Notes under the pieces: generated by a model
What the model was told of the DNA's origin: nothing
What the model saw: the letters and a program-made list of their open reading frames with translations, nothing else
Database searches by the model: none
Translations under genes and position numbers: made by a program
Shown here: positions 9,002 to 16,998 of the stretch, piece by piece
Layout: each line of letters starts with the position of its first letter
How positions within the stretch are numbered: the first letter of the stretch is position 1
Assembly: GCA_041395325.1 (NCBI GenBank)
Contig: JAWLAT010000009.1
Location: 115,395-179,394 of the forward strand
Length of the DNA stretch: 64,000 bases
Reading direction: 5' to 3'
From: JAWLAT01 sp041395325
GTDB taxonomy: Bacteria; Pseudomonadota; Gammaproteobacteria; Xanthomonadales; SZUA-5

Positions 9002-9330
9002 GCCAGCGGCGCTCCCCAGCAGCCAGATTGCGGGGCTCACCACGGGCGACCCCGACTACAGGATCGAAGATCGGCCAGTCATGTGCCTTGATGCACCGCG
9101 ACGCTTTGTTTGCGCTGGGCGTCAGGGCCTTGGGAGCCGGATGGTTTGGGCGCCGGTCCCCAGAGATTCGGTCGCTGGCTGATCTCACGTCGACCGCAGT
9201 GGCCGGATTCCCGGCGGCCTTGACTGGCGACGACGCATTGTTGGCGTGGTGCGCCAGTCATTGAAGCGGGCGTGGTCGACCGTTGAGTGAACCGCAATGA
9301 TCGGGTCAGACCCACCGCCGTGATGGATCG
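9002..9330. other. Divergent intergenic region, 329 bases, probable promoters and a short repeat
   Basis: The region separates two divergent acyl-CoA dehydrogenase genes, so it should carry promoters for both, although I cannot name convincing -35/-10 pairs. Bases 9084-9128 resemble bases 4662-4704 in the other divergent intergenic region of the cluster (15 of 17 identical over CCTTGATGyrCCGCGAC, then a shared GGCGTCAG at the same offset). No credible gene is seen. Confidence 0.35.
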
Positions 9331-10326
9331 ATGGTTCAGCATCTGCACTATCACCCCCGCCCGGATCAGCGCGAGCTGGCCGAGTCCTACTGGCCGACCC
9401 TGACGGGCCTGCTGCCCCTGTCGCGACTGCACAGTGGTTCGCAGGAATCGCCGCAGGCCTGGTCGGAACTGGTGGCCAGTGGCTTGTTTCAGATGGCCTT
9501 GCCGATCGATCAGGGTGGCAGTGGTCTGGGTGCCACCGAAACGACGTTGATCGTGCTGGAGTTGGGGCGCTGTCTGGCCGCCCCGTCCGTACTGGCCACG
9601 CTGGGCGCGTCACTGTTGAGGTCCGCCGAACTGACCGAGACCGGTCCCGCTGATGGACGCTGTGCCGCGGGCTATGTGTCCCCGCAGCAGATCGTGCTGG
9701 TGCAGGACAGCAAAGCCGAGTTCCTGCTGCTGCGAGACGGTGAGCGCGCGAGCCTGCATCCCTTGCGCGGTCACGGCGAGGTGCTCGATGAATACACCTG
9801 GGGCGTCAGCTTGCACCGTCTCGATCTGCTGGCACCGGCGCTGGCACAGATCAGTGGAGCGCGCCTGCGTCTGCTGTGGTTGCAGGATGCCGCGCAGCTG
9901 GCCGGCATCGCCGATCTGGCCTGCCGCATGGCGGTTGCCTATGCCGCCGAGCGGCAGCAGTTCGGCCGGCCGATCGGCAGCTTCCAGGCGATCAAGCATC
10001 ATTGCGCCAACATGGCGATGCTGGCGCGCTCGGCCATTGATCAGGTGTGCTTCGCTGCGGTCGCGGTCGACGAAGCCCGGCCGGATGCCGGCATGCAGGT
10101 CGATTGCGCCCTGCAGGTGGCGGCTGTGGCGGCTCTGCGCAACGCCGCTACCAACATCCAGGTGCATGGCGGGCTGGGCACCAGTGACGAGGCACATCCA
10201 CACCGGTTGCTCAAGCGTGCGAGGCTGAGCATCGAACTGCTTGGGGGTCTGGAGCCGGTGATCGACCGTATCGCTGGCGCCTGCGCGTCCCGCCAGGCCA
10301 GCCATGAGCGCAACGGCTTCCGCTGA
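9331..10326 (+). CDS. Acyl-CoA dehydrogenase-like protein, reduced N-terminal half
   Basis: A product of 331 residues. The conserved part is the C-terminal helical domain: AERQQFGRPIGSFQAIKHHC (about residues 207-227) and NIQVHGGLGTSDEAHPHRLLKRA (about residues 274-297), which bind the FAD pyrophosphate and adenine. The middle beta-domain is shortened and lacks the W-x-Q-x-x-T/S-E-P signature, as in the other short subunit of this cluster. It is transcribed away from the three-gene dehydrogenase operon. It may be the partner of the 5785-6921 product, giving a second heteromeric enzyme; this pairing is an inference from the matching long/short pattern. The ATG at 9331 gives the only full-length reading with a plausible N-terminus. 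Confidence 0.82.
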   Translation: MVQHLHYHPRPDQRELAESYWPTLTGLLPLSRLHSGSQESPQAWSELVASGLFQMALPIDQGGSGLGATETTLIVLELGRCLAAPSVLATLGASLLRSAELTETGPADGRCAAGYVSPQQIVLVQDSKAEFLLLRDGERASLHPLRGHGEVLDEYTWGVSLHRLDLLAPALAQISGARLRLLWLQDAAQLAGIADLACRMAVAYAAERQQFGRPIGSFQAIKHHCANMAMLARSAIDQVCFAAVAVDEARPDAGMQVDCALQVAAVAALRNAATNIQVHGGLGTSDEAHPHRLLKRARLSIELLGGLEPVIDRIAGACASRQASHERNGFR

Positions 10327-10444
10327 CACCGTCAGGATGTCAGCGCCTTTCGGCCCCACGCGTACACGCGAATCGTCTTCACGCCTCGTTTGCGCAGTGC
10401 AAGGTCGCCTACACTAGGGCCAAGCCCGTTGGGGGGAGGCGAAC

Positions 10445-13400
10445 TTGCCATCGACGCCGTCAACTGCCGGCCTGCCACCGGCGGCCGGTCATCGGCTGGA
10501 ATTGCATCTGGCCGATGGCAGCCGCCAGTCCGGCTGGGTCCTGGCCGACCATGCCGACACCGGCCTGTTCCTGGTGCGTGCCGATACCGGTGCAGCGCCG
10601 GTGTTGCCCATTGGTGCTCAGCTGCAGCTGCAATGGTTGGGTGCTCGTGGCGAATCCCTGCTGCAGGGACACGGCGAAGTGGCCTATTCGAGCAGCAGTG
10701 GCTTGCGCGTGGCGCTGGCCCGGCCGCTGGCTGGTCTGGATCGATTGATCGGGCCGACGCAGCGATCAGTGGGCGAGTCGGTGGTTGCAGATGGTCTGGC
10801 CGAGGCCATCGTGGAGCTGCTGCGCACCCATCTGCGCAGCGGACTGGCGCATCTGCTGGATCAGGCCGAACGGCAACTGACCCAGGGTGCCAACACGGCC
10901 GCATTGATTGATTCCGGGCTCTCGCCGCGGCAGGCCCACAGCTACTTCAGCGATCTGCAGCAGCGGTTGCTGCCGGCTTTCCTGGATGACCTCTGCGGTC
11001 CCTGGCAGCACGTCGCCAAAGAAGGTGATTTGCCGGCACCGGATCTGGGCACCCTGGAACTGGTCGACGACGAGGAACTGGAACTTTGGCTGCTGCGCTC
11101 GGAATCGGCGGCGCAACTGGAGCAGGCACTGCGTCCGCTGCTGAGCGAACTGCAGCCCCGCTTGGCCGCATTGCCGGAGCGTCTGCCGGGTGCGCCTGCC
11201 GATGCCCTGCTGCCCGAACAGCTGTTGAACTCGATCGTTCGCGCCTGCAAGCGCATCGACTTGCCTTATCCGCTGCGGAACGTGCTGCTGCATCTGTGTC
11301 GCGACCCGGCCGCACTGGGGATCAGCGGATTCCTGGCCGCTCTGCTGGCCTTGCTGCGCTCGGCCGACGTGGGTCCCAGCCGGATCGCCCCGACCGCGCC
11401 CACCGAAGGCGATCCTGCGCCCGCACCAGCTACTCGGATCCTCGATCAGCCGATGCCGACAGCTGCGGGCGTCAGTGTGCCGGCCGGACAGGCCCTGGCC
11501 ACGGCGCAACGCCTGTTCGCGCTGGCGCCTCGCGGCGTGCCGGAAGACCCCATTGCACCGCCGGTCAGCAACTTGCAGCTGGCCCAGGCCCTGGAGCGCC
11601 TGCTGGCTCAGGAAAGGCCGTTGGCCGCCGATGGTTTTGCCCAGGCACTGCGCGGTGAAGCCGCCAGTCTGGCTGGTCAGGAGAAAGTGGCGCTGGCGCC
11701 ACAGCAGTCCGAAGCGCTGGCCTTGCTGGCACAGTTGCACGAGACGCTCAGTGACGACCCCATGCTGCCGGCGACTTTCCGCAGCTGGATCACGCGTCTG
11801 TTGCCGGCATTGCTGGGCACCCAGCTGGCGGCGGATGATCCAGGCCAGCAGGCTGAAGGAATCCGCAGTCTGTTCGGTTTGCTCGAGTTTGCTGCCGTGC
11901 TGTGCGAGGGGCGTCGCGACGCCGCTGCCAGCCAGCTGGCCGGACGCATCGACGCGCTGATCGAACCGATGACAGGCCATCGAGCCCTCGCGCCGCAGCT
12001 GCTGCAGCAGGCCTGTCAGACGCTGGAGCAGATGTTGCAGCGGCATCGTCGCGCGGGTGCCGCCGTCGAGCATCGGGTGATTGAATCCTGCGAAGGGCAG
12101 CAGCGGCTGGACGATGCCCGGCGCGCCGCCGGCAAGGAAATCGGCCTGAGTTTTGTCGGCCGCAAGATTCCAGCGGTGCTGGCCGAACTGCTCGATGAAG
12201 TGATCCGCCCCAACCTGGTGCTGGCCAGGCTGCAGAGCGAAGCACAGGTCTGGGAGAGTCAGCTGGCGGCCTTGCAGGCGCTGGCCGATGCTTGCCGACA
12301 GGCGCGACAGGGCGAGTTGCAGATCGCCGCCGATGACCTGGCCGGTGTTCTGGCCGAAGCCTGGTCGCAGGTCGCTGCAGCCACGCCACGCAGTGATGAG
12401 CTGCTCGCCGCGGTGGTGACTGCGCTCAGCAGTGGCGAGGGTGCCTGGATTGCCTACCATGCGCCGGACACCGGCCACACCGCCACCTCGGCCAGCACGC
12501 GACTGCCCGCGGGTTCCGGCGCCGGTGCGCTGGAACTGCTGCGCGCCGGCGACTGGTTTGGCTTCAACGTGGCTGGTGCCGATCCGCGCCTGCTCAAGCT
12601 GGCCTGGATGGCACCGGATCGCAGTCGCTTCGTCTTCGTCAATCAGCTCGGTCACAAGGCCGAGGATCTGGGCTCGGAGCAATTGGCCCAACTGCTGCGC
12701 GAGGAGTCGGTCCGATTGCTGGACGAGCGCGACGCGAGCACCATCGAGCGCGCCTGGCGGCGGATGCTGGAAGGTTTGCACAACCAGTTGGCCGAGCAGG
12801 CCACCCACGACGCCTTGACCGGCCTGCTCAATCGCACCGAACTGGACCGTCGCCTGGCCGCAGTACTGGCTGGGCCGCAGCGCGAGTCGATGGCACTGCT
12901 GTGGATCGGCGTCGATCATCTGCGGATGCTGAACGAGAACCATGGCATGTCCGCTGGTGATGCTGCCCTGGTGGCGGTGGCCCAGAACTTGCGCCGCTTC
13001 GTGGAGCAGCGTCAGGCTCAGGCAGCGCGGATTGCCGGCGACGAGTTTGCCCTGTTGCTGACCGATGTCAGTGAAGATGGCGCCACCGGGATTGCCCGCA
13101 CCCTGTGTCGGGAGATCGCCGAGCGGGAGCTGCAATGGCAGGGCGAGCGTTTCCGGCTCGCAGTGAGCATCGGCCTGGTCTCGGCTGGTGCCGAGCCGAC
13201 CAGCGCCGAGAGTCTGTTGCAGGATGCCGAACGCGCCTATCGGCTGGCCCGAGAGAACGGTGGTGGTCGCGTCTACCGTCACACCGACGACGATCATCGT
13301 CTGGCCAAGCTGCGGCAGACGGCGGCCTGGGTGGGCCGGTTGGAACAGGCGCTGGCTCAGCGCCAATTGCTGCTGTACGCCCAGCCGGCCTTGTCGCTCA

Positions 13401-14086
13401 GTGACACGGCACGGCAGGGACCGGACTATGTCGAGGTGTTGCTGCGCCTGCAGGCGGATGGCGAAATCTGGACGCCGGAGCAGTTTCTGCTGGCGGCCGA
13501 GCGCTACGGACAGATCGGTTCGATCGATCGTTTTGTATGCGAGGAACTGCTCCTGCAACTGCGCACCGTGGTCAAGGGGCCAGCGCTGCGGGTGGCCTTC
13601 AATCTGTCGGCGCGCAATCTGGTCGACAACGATTTTGTCAACGAGTTGGTCGCCCGCTTGCGGCAGCAGGAATTTCCGTTGCAGCAACTGTGCGTCGAGC
13701 TGACCGAAACGGCCGCGGTGGCGCATCTGAGCGAAGCGCGCACCGGCATGCAGCGCCTGAGCGACCTGGGACTGTCGATGGTGTTGGACGATTTCGGGTC
13801 CGGCTACGCCTCCTATCAGTATCTGAAGCACCTGCCAGTCGACTTGGTGAAGGTCGATGGCGCTTTCATTCGCGACATCGCGCAATCACCCGAGAATCTT
13901 GCACTGGCTCGATCGATCAACGAGATCGCTCACCTGCTGGGCAAACAGACCGTGGCCGAGCACGTCGAGGATGAGGACACGTTGGCGCTGGTGCGGGAAA
14001 TCGGCTTCGACTACGCGCAGGGCTTTCACATCTGTCGTCCGGAGCCCTTTGCTGACTTCATGGCGCGCTTGCGCGCCGGTGCCTGA
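10445..14086 (+). CDS. DUF1631 - GGDEF - EAL cyclic-di-GMP signalling protein
   Basis: A 1213-residue cytosolic protein. It starts at a TTG preceded by a strong GGGGAGG site five bases away. Residues about 15-110 look PilZ-like (RLELHLADGSRQSGWVLAD), and about 115-740 are the long alpha-helical DUF1631 region. The GGDEF domain spans about 780-940 (DALTGLLNRTELDRRL; signature RIAGDEF with Ala in the first position and no R-x-x-D inhibitory site upstream). The EAL domain spans about 955-1205 and reads EVL for EAL, NLSARN, ELTET, LDDFGSGYAS, VKVD and AEHVE, so most metal and catalytic residues of a phosphodiesterase are kept. The likely role is c-di-GMP turnover or sensing, perhaps tied to type IV pilus behaviour because a Pil-Chp-like operon follows. 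TACACT at 10410-10415 could be a -10 element. Confidence 0.85.
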   Translation: MPSTPSTAGLPPAAGHRLELHLADGSRQSGWVLADHADTGLFLVRADTGAAPVLPIGAQLQLQWLGARGESLLQGHGEVAYSSSSGLRVALARPLAGLDRLIGPTQRSVGESVVADGLAEAIVELLRTHLRSGLAHLLDQAERQLTQGANTAALIDSGLSPRQAHSYFSDLQQRLLPAFLDDLCGPWQHVAKEGDLPAPDLGTLELVDDEELELWLLRSESAAQLEQALRPLLSELQPRLAALPERLPGAPADALLPEQLLNSIVRACKRIDLPYPLRNVLLHLCRDPAALGISGFLAALLALLRSADVGPSRIAPTAPTEGDPAPAPATRILDQPMPTAAGVSVPAGQALATAQRLFALAPRGVPEDPIAPPVSNLQLAQALERLLAQERPLAADGFAQALRGEAASLAGQEKVALAPQQSEALALLAQLHETLSDDPMLPATFRSWITRLLPALLGTQLAADDPGQQAEGIRSLFGLLEFAAVLCEGRRDAAASQLAGRIDALIEPMTGHRALAPQLLQQACQTLEQMLQRHRRAGAAVEHRVIESCEGQQRLDDARRAAGKEIGLSFVGRKIPAVLAELLDEVIRPNLVLARLQSEAQVWESQLAALQALADACRQARQGELQIAADDLAGVLAEAWSQVAAATPRSDELLAAVVTALSSGEGAWIAYHAPDTGHTATSASTRLPAGSGAGALELLRAGDWFGFNVAGADPRLLKLAWMAPDRSRFVFVNQLGHKAEDLGSEQLAQLLREESVRLLDERDASTIERAWRRMLEGLHNQLAEQATHDALTGLLNRTELDRRLAAVLAGPQRESMALLWIGVDHLRMLNENHGMSAGDAALVAVAQNLRRFVEQRQAQAARIAGDEFALLLTDVSEDGATGIARTLCREIAERELQWQGERFRLAVSIGLVSAGAEPTSAESLLQDAERAYRLARENGGGRVYRHTDDDHRLAKLRQTAAWVGRLEQALAQRQLLLYAQPALSLSDTARQGPDYVEVLLRLQADGEIWTPEQFLLAAERYGQIGSIDRFVCEELLLQLRTVVKGPALRVAFNLSARNLVDNDFVNELVARLRQQEFPLQQLCVELTETAAVAHLSEARTGMQRLSDLGLSMVLDDFGSGYASYQYLKHLPVDLVKVDGAFIRDIAQSPENLALARSINEIAHLLGKQTVAEHVEDEDTLALVREIGFDYAQGFHICRPEPFADFMARLRAGA

Positions 14087-14115
14087 GGTCCGCTCTGCCA
14101 GGGCCAGGTCAGCCC

Positions 14116-14922
14116 TCAGTCGACCGAGTTCAGGCGCCAGTCGTAGTCGCTGTAGCGCAGGCGCAGTGCGCCGGATCGAAGCTGGTCCGCCTGGGCTGAG
14201 GTCAGGCCCAGCGCACCTGCGTGTGCTGCCAGAAAGTCCACCACGCTGTGCTGATCGCGCCAGCCGCGCTCGAAGTCCTCGGCGTACCACTTGAAGATGG
14301 GTGAGATGCGCAGGACCGAGCCGTCGAGATGGTTGCGCGAGCGATCGCCAAGAAAGCGCTGGGTCTGATCCGCCAGCTGCGCATCGAGCTGCTCGCTCCG
14401 GAAGGCTTCCGGGCGCAGGGCCGGGCAGCCGATGGATGCGCAGTTGACCGCGAAATGGATGCGCGGGTCGCGTTGTTCGGGATCGCCGCGCAGCCTTTCG
14501 TGTTCCACCTCGTCCAGACTGAGGGTCTGTCCGAACAGCTGGACCAGCGGTTGGCGCCACGGCGTACTGAGCCAGCCGCCAAGATCCTTGATCGACGCTG
14601 GGCGGGTGTCCGCCTGCAGGATCAATTCGACGGTCCAGGCGTTGTAGGCATTGATCAGAAAGCTGGCTCGTCGCGGCGCGGGCCAGCCCCGGAATTCGGC
14701 CTCCGGTATGGCCGACAGCGACCGCAGATAGGCCTGCAGTCGCTCTCGTTCGCCGGCGAGGCCGTCATAGTCGACCGTGCTGGCGTGACCGCCCTGGCTC
14801 CATTGCACATGGCGCTGCAGCAGTTGGTTCCAGACCTGGTCAAGGTCAGAGGCGTCTCCGGCCTGTGCCAACAGCTGGCCACCGTACAGCACCAGCAGAC
14901 ACAGCAGCAGTCCTCGCAACAT
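14116..14922 (-). CDS. Exported DUF547 protein
   Basis: A 268-residue product with a signal peptide (MLRGLLLCLLVLYGGQLLAQ, cleavage probably after the A-Q-A region). The conserved DUF547 features are R-A-S-F-L-I-N-A-Y-N-A-W-T-V near residue 90 and the central region RIHFAVNCASIGCPALRPEAF near residue 160, with two cysteines. C-terminal residues read SPIFKWYAEDFERGW, another family hallmark. The family has no established biochemical role; some members resemble papain-like or transglutaminase-like folds, but I would not assign activity. The gene is convergent with the c-di-GMP gene and stands alone on its strand. It is probably periplasmic. Confidence 0.85.
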   Translation of the reverse strand: MLRGLLLCLLVLYGGQLLAQAGDASDLDQVWNQLLQRHVQWSQGGHASTVDYDGLAGERERLQAYLRSLSAIPEAEFRGWPAPRRASFLINAYNAWTVELILQADTRPASIKDLGGWLSTPWRQPLVQLFGQTLSLDEVEHERLRGDPEQRDPRIHFAVNCASIGCPALRPEAFRSEQLDAQLADQTQRFLGDRSRNHLDGSVLRISPIFKWYAEDFERGWRDQHSVVDFLAAHAGALGLTSAQADQLRSGALRLRYSDYDWRLNSVD

Positions 14923-15011
14923 TGATCGTCTCCACTCGGGCAGTCAGAGATGGTGCCAGAGCCTGAGCGCCTCGTTCGTGGCTTGTGCGACGCGACCAGA
15001 TTTCGCCGGGA

Positions 15012-15215
15012 TCAGGCGACCTCCGGCCAGCTCTCCGGTGAGACCGTCAGTGCCCCATCGGGCAGCGGCTCGGGCGCCGTGCCGCGATGTTCGCAACTGA
15101 CGCCCACCCGGTAGGGACGCAGCAAGTGACCCAGCCCCTGTTCGAAGAGCTGCATGATCTCGTCGTCGGTCAGTGGCACGAACGCGCGGGGCGGTTGCAA
15201 CGGAACTCGCATCAC
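15012..15215 (-). CDS. Small hypothetical protein, 67 residues
   Basis: A short reading frame with GC-rich third positions like its neighbours and a GAGGTG ribosome site eight bases before tandem ATG codons at 15215 and 15212. The product (opening MMRVPLQPPRAFVPLTDDEI) has a segment LTDDEIMQLFEQGLGHLLRP that could form one amphipathic helix, one cysteine, and no signal peptide or membrane segment. I do not recognise a family. It lies between the DUF547 gene and the chemosensory operon and is transcribed away from the latter. Confidence 0.5.
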   Translation of the reverse strand: MMRVPLQPPRAFVPLTDDEIMQLFEQGLGHLLRPYRVGVSCEHRGTAPEPLPDGALTVSPESWPEVA

Positions 15216-15422
15216 GGCACCTCGTGTGTCGATGGACCCGCTGCCAGCTCATCAGGTCCAGCGGCCGACCAACGGGCCAGGGCAGGGCAATTTCCGGGCA
15301 GTGCCTGCTGCGCTGAGACGCAGGGATGGCCTTTCGGTCCATTGTGGCAGTCAGGCCTTGGCACTATGCTAAAGATTAGAAGGCTTTAATAATTGTGCAG
15401 TGGTCGACAGAGCGGGGGACTC

Positions 15423-15863
15423 ATGACCAGTCGGGAAGCAGATTTTGCGCTGATCGTCGACGACGATCCGGATACCCTGCTGCTGGTCAGCGAGATCGTC
15501 CGTCTGGCGGGCTTCTCGGCACGGGCCAGCGACAGTCTGGAAGGCGCGCTGGCTGCCCTGTCGAAGGGTCCGGCAGTGATTCTGCTCGATGTCGTCATGC
15601 CCGACGAGCTGTGCGATCGCATCTCTGAGCGTCTGGCTGCGCAAGGCTCGATGACGCCGGTGATTCTGATGAGCTCGGCCGCACCGGCCACGCTGGAAAG
15701 CAAGCGGCGCGAACTGGTGCAGAAGGGTGTCAACGCGCCCGTCACCATGGCCAAGCCATTCTGGGTGGATGAATTGTTGTCGGTCCTGGCCGAGGTCCTG
15801 CCAGGCGACCATGACGCCGGCATTGATGCGCATGCAGCATCAGCTCGCGGCGGAATTGTGTGA
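15423..15863 (+). CDS. Stand-alone response regulator receiver protein
   Basis: A product of 146 residues, essentially one receiver domain. It has the acidic cluster V-D-D-D-P near residue 15, the phospho-acceptor Asp in ILLDVVMPDE (about residue 56), the S-S switch position in ILMSSAAP, and the conserved Lys in MAKPF. There is no output domain. It is the first gene of the Pil-Chp-like operon, 13 bases before the next start, so it may act like PilG. An AT-rich stretch at 15364-15395 just upstream (GCTAAAGATTAGAAGGC) probably contains the operon promoter. Start chosen at MTSREADF because GGGG lies upstream and the earlier in-frame ATG adds unconserved residues. Confidence 0.85.
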   Translation: MTSREADFALIVDDDPDTLLLVSEIVRLAGFSARASDSLEGALAALSKGPAVILLDVVMPDELCDRISERLAAQGSMTPVILMSSAAPATLESKRRELVQKGVNAPVTMAKPFWVDELLSVLAEVLPGDHDAGIDAHAASARGGIV

Positions 15864-15876
15864 GAGGACGCGGCAG

Positions 15877-16755
15877 ATGAACGCCTTGACCGTTGCGCTG
15901 TGCGGATTGACCCCGCGGAACTCGCGCCTGCTGGAAATTGTCGTCACGCGTGCACCCAATCGGAAGTTCGATTTCCGCCTGGTCAACGCCGAACAGGCGG
16001 CCCGTGCGGATATCGCCATCATCGATGCGGATCGACCCGAACATCCCGATCAGGCCCGGCGGTTGCGGACGGGCTCACCTGATGTGGTGGAAGTCTATGT
16101 CTCCGACTCGGGCCACGCCGGTCAGGGTGATTACCGGATCGCCCGCCGCACGCTGGTGCTGCAGTGTTTTCGCTTGCTTGAGTCGATCGCCGCCGCGCGG
16201 CGAGGGCGGGACAATGGCGCCGAGCGTCCGTCATCGAAGGAGCCGGCGGCGGCACCGACCGCGACGGTGACCGCCATTCCATCTGCCGTCGCGGCTCCTG
16301 CACAGGACAAACCCGCAGCGCTGACCCTGACTGCGCTGGTGGTTGACGACAGCGCGACGGTGCGGACGCAATTGGAAGTCACGCTGCGGCGCATGGGCCT
16401 GAACGTCGAAACCGCCGCAGACGGCAATCGTGCGATGACGCTGCTGCAGTCGCGCACCTACGATCTGGTCGTTCTGGACGTGGTGATGCCGGGCCCGAAC
16501 GGCTATGAGATCTGCCGCGAGATTCGCAATATCCGCAGCGGCCGCCACGTGCCGGTCGCTATCCTCAGCAGCCGCAATTCACCCTTCGATCGTGCTCGCG
16601 GTGCGCTGGCCGGCTGCGATGTCTATCTGACCAAGCCGGTCCCGGTGCGCGACTTTCACGCCGCGATGCACAAGGCGATGATCAAGCGCTTTACCGTGGA
16701 CGAACTGGCAGCGCGTGGTTATCGCCGGCCGGTGCCGCAGCAAAAGGCAGGCTGA
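15877..16755 (+). CDS. X-REC protein 1: unknown N-terminal domain fused to a receiver
   Basis: A product of 292 residues in two parts. Residues 1-105 form an unrecognised domain (opening MNALTVALCGLTPRNSRLLE, then ADIAIIDADRP, VVEVYVSDSG, RIARRTLVLQCFRLLESIA) whose alternating pattern suggests a degenerate receiver fold. After an Ala/Pro-rich linker (about 110-148), residues 150-270 are a clear receiver: V-V-D-D-S-A, phospho-acceptor in LVVLDVVMPGPNG, Lys in YLTKP. A conserved tail follows (KRFTVDELAARGYRRP). GAGAGG precedes the ATG at 15877. A paralogue lies 243 bases downstream. No DNA-binding or enzymatic output domain is seen, so it is probably a phospho-acceptor or adaptor in the chemosensory pathway. 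The N-terminal function is unknown. Confidence 0.8.
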   Translation: MNALTVALCGLTPRNSRLLEIVVTRAPNRKFDFRLVNAEQAARADIAIIDADRPEHPDQARRLRTGSPDVVEVYVSDSGHAGQGDYRIARRTLVLQCFRLLESIAAARRGRDNGAERPSSKEPAAAPTATVTAIPSAVAAPAQDKPAALTLTALVVDDSATVRTQLEVTLRRMGLNVETAADGNRAMTLLQSRTYDLVVLDVVMPGPNGYEICREIRNIRSGRHVPVAILSSRNSPFDRARGALAGCDVYLTKPVPVRDFHAAMHKAMIKRFTVDELAARGYRRPVPQQKAG

Positions 16756-16879
16756 CAAGCTGCTTTGCCGGCTGACTGGTGGATCTGAGGATTCAGTCAC
16801 GTCCTGTGATGCAGCAGTGTGTTACGCCGCCGCCACCTTTTGTTACAGCTGGCTTACGGCCGCTTAATTCCTGATGTTC

Positions 16880-16990
16880 TAATTTACTGCCGATGCGCTC
16901 GCACCGGCAGTCAGGCGTGGACGCACTTCGGGGAACCGTGCTCGTCACGGAGGTGCATGCGGGCAAACCCGCAGGCCCATTTGTCATCGG
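16880..16990 (+). promoter_or_regulatory. Candidate structured 5' leader of X-REC protein 2
   Basis: The 243-base gap between the two X-REC genes ends in a GC-rich stretch with several hairpins in series. GCCG/CGGC pair at about 16890-16909. CCGTG (16936-16940) pairs with CACGG (16946-16950), enclosed by GCAC (16923-16926) with GTGC (16953-16956). GCGGG (16959-16963) pairs with CCCGC (16968-16972) around a CAAA loop. AT-rich TTAATTCCTGATG at 16864-16876 lies just before and may be promoter -10 material. It does not match a riboswitch class that I know. Confidence 0.35.
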
Positions 16991-16998
16991 GGAGTGCC

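Noticed and set aside
10766..13885. A 1039-codon open frame on the minus strand
   Set aside because: Antisense shadow of the DUF1631-GGDEF-EAL gene; Gln/Arg-rich with no motifs, whereas the plus strand shows clear GGDEF and EAL signatures.
16880..16990. c-di-GMP (GEMM) riboswitch before X-REC protein 2
   Set aside because: The stretch has GGGCAAACC-like bases, but the second conserved hairpin and the G-A-C-G-C-A-A-A-G-C core are missing, so only a generic structured leader is claimed.
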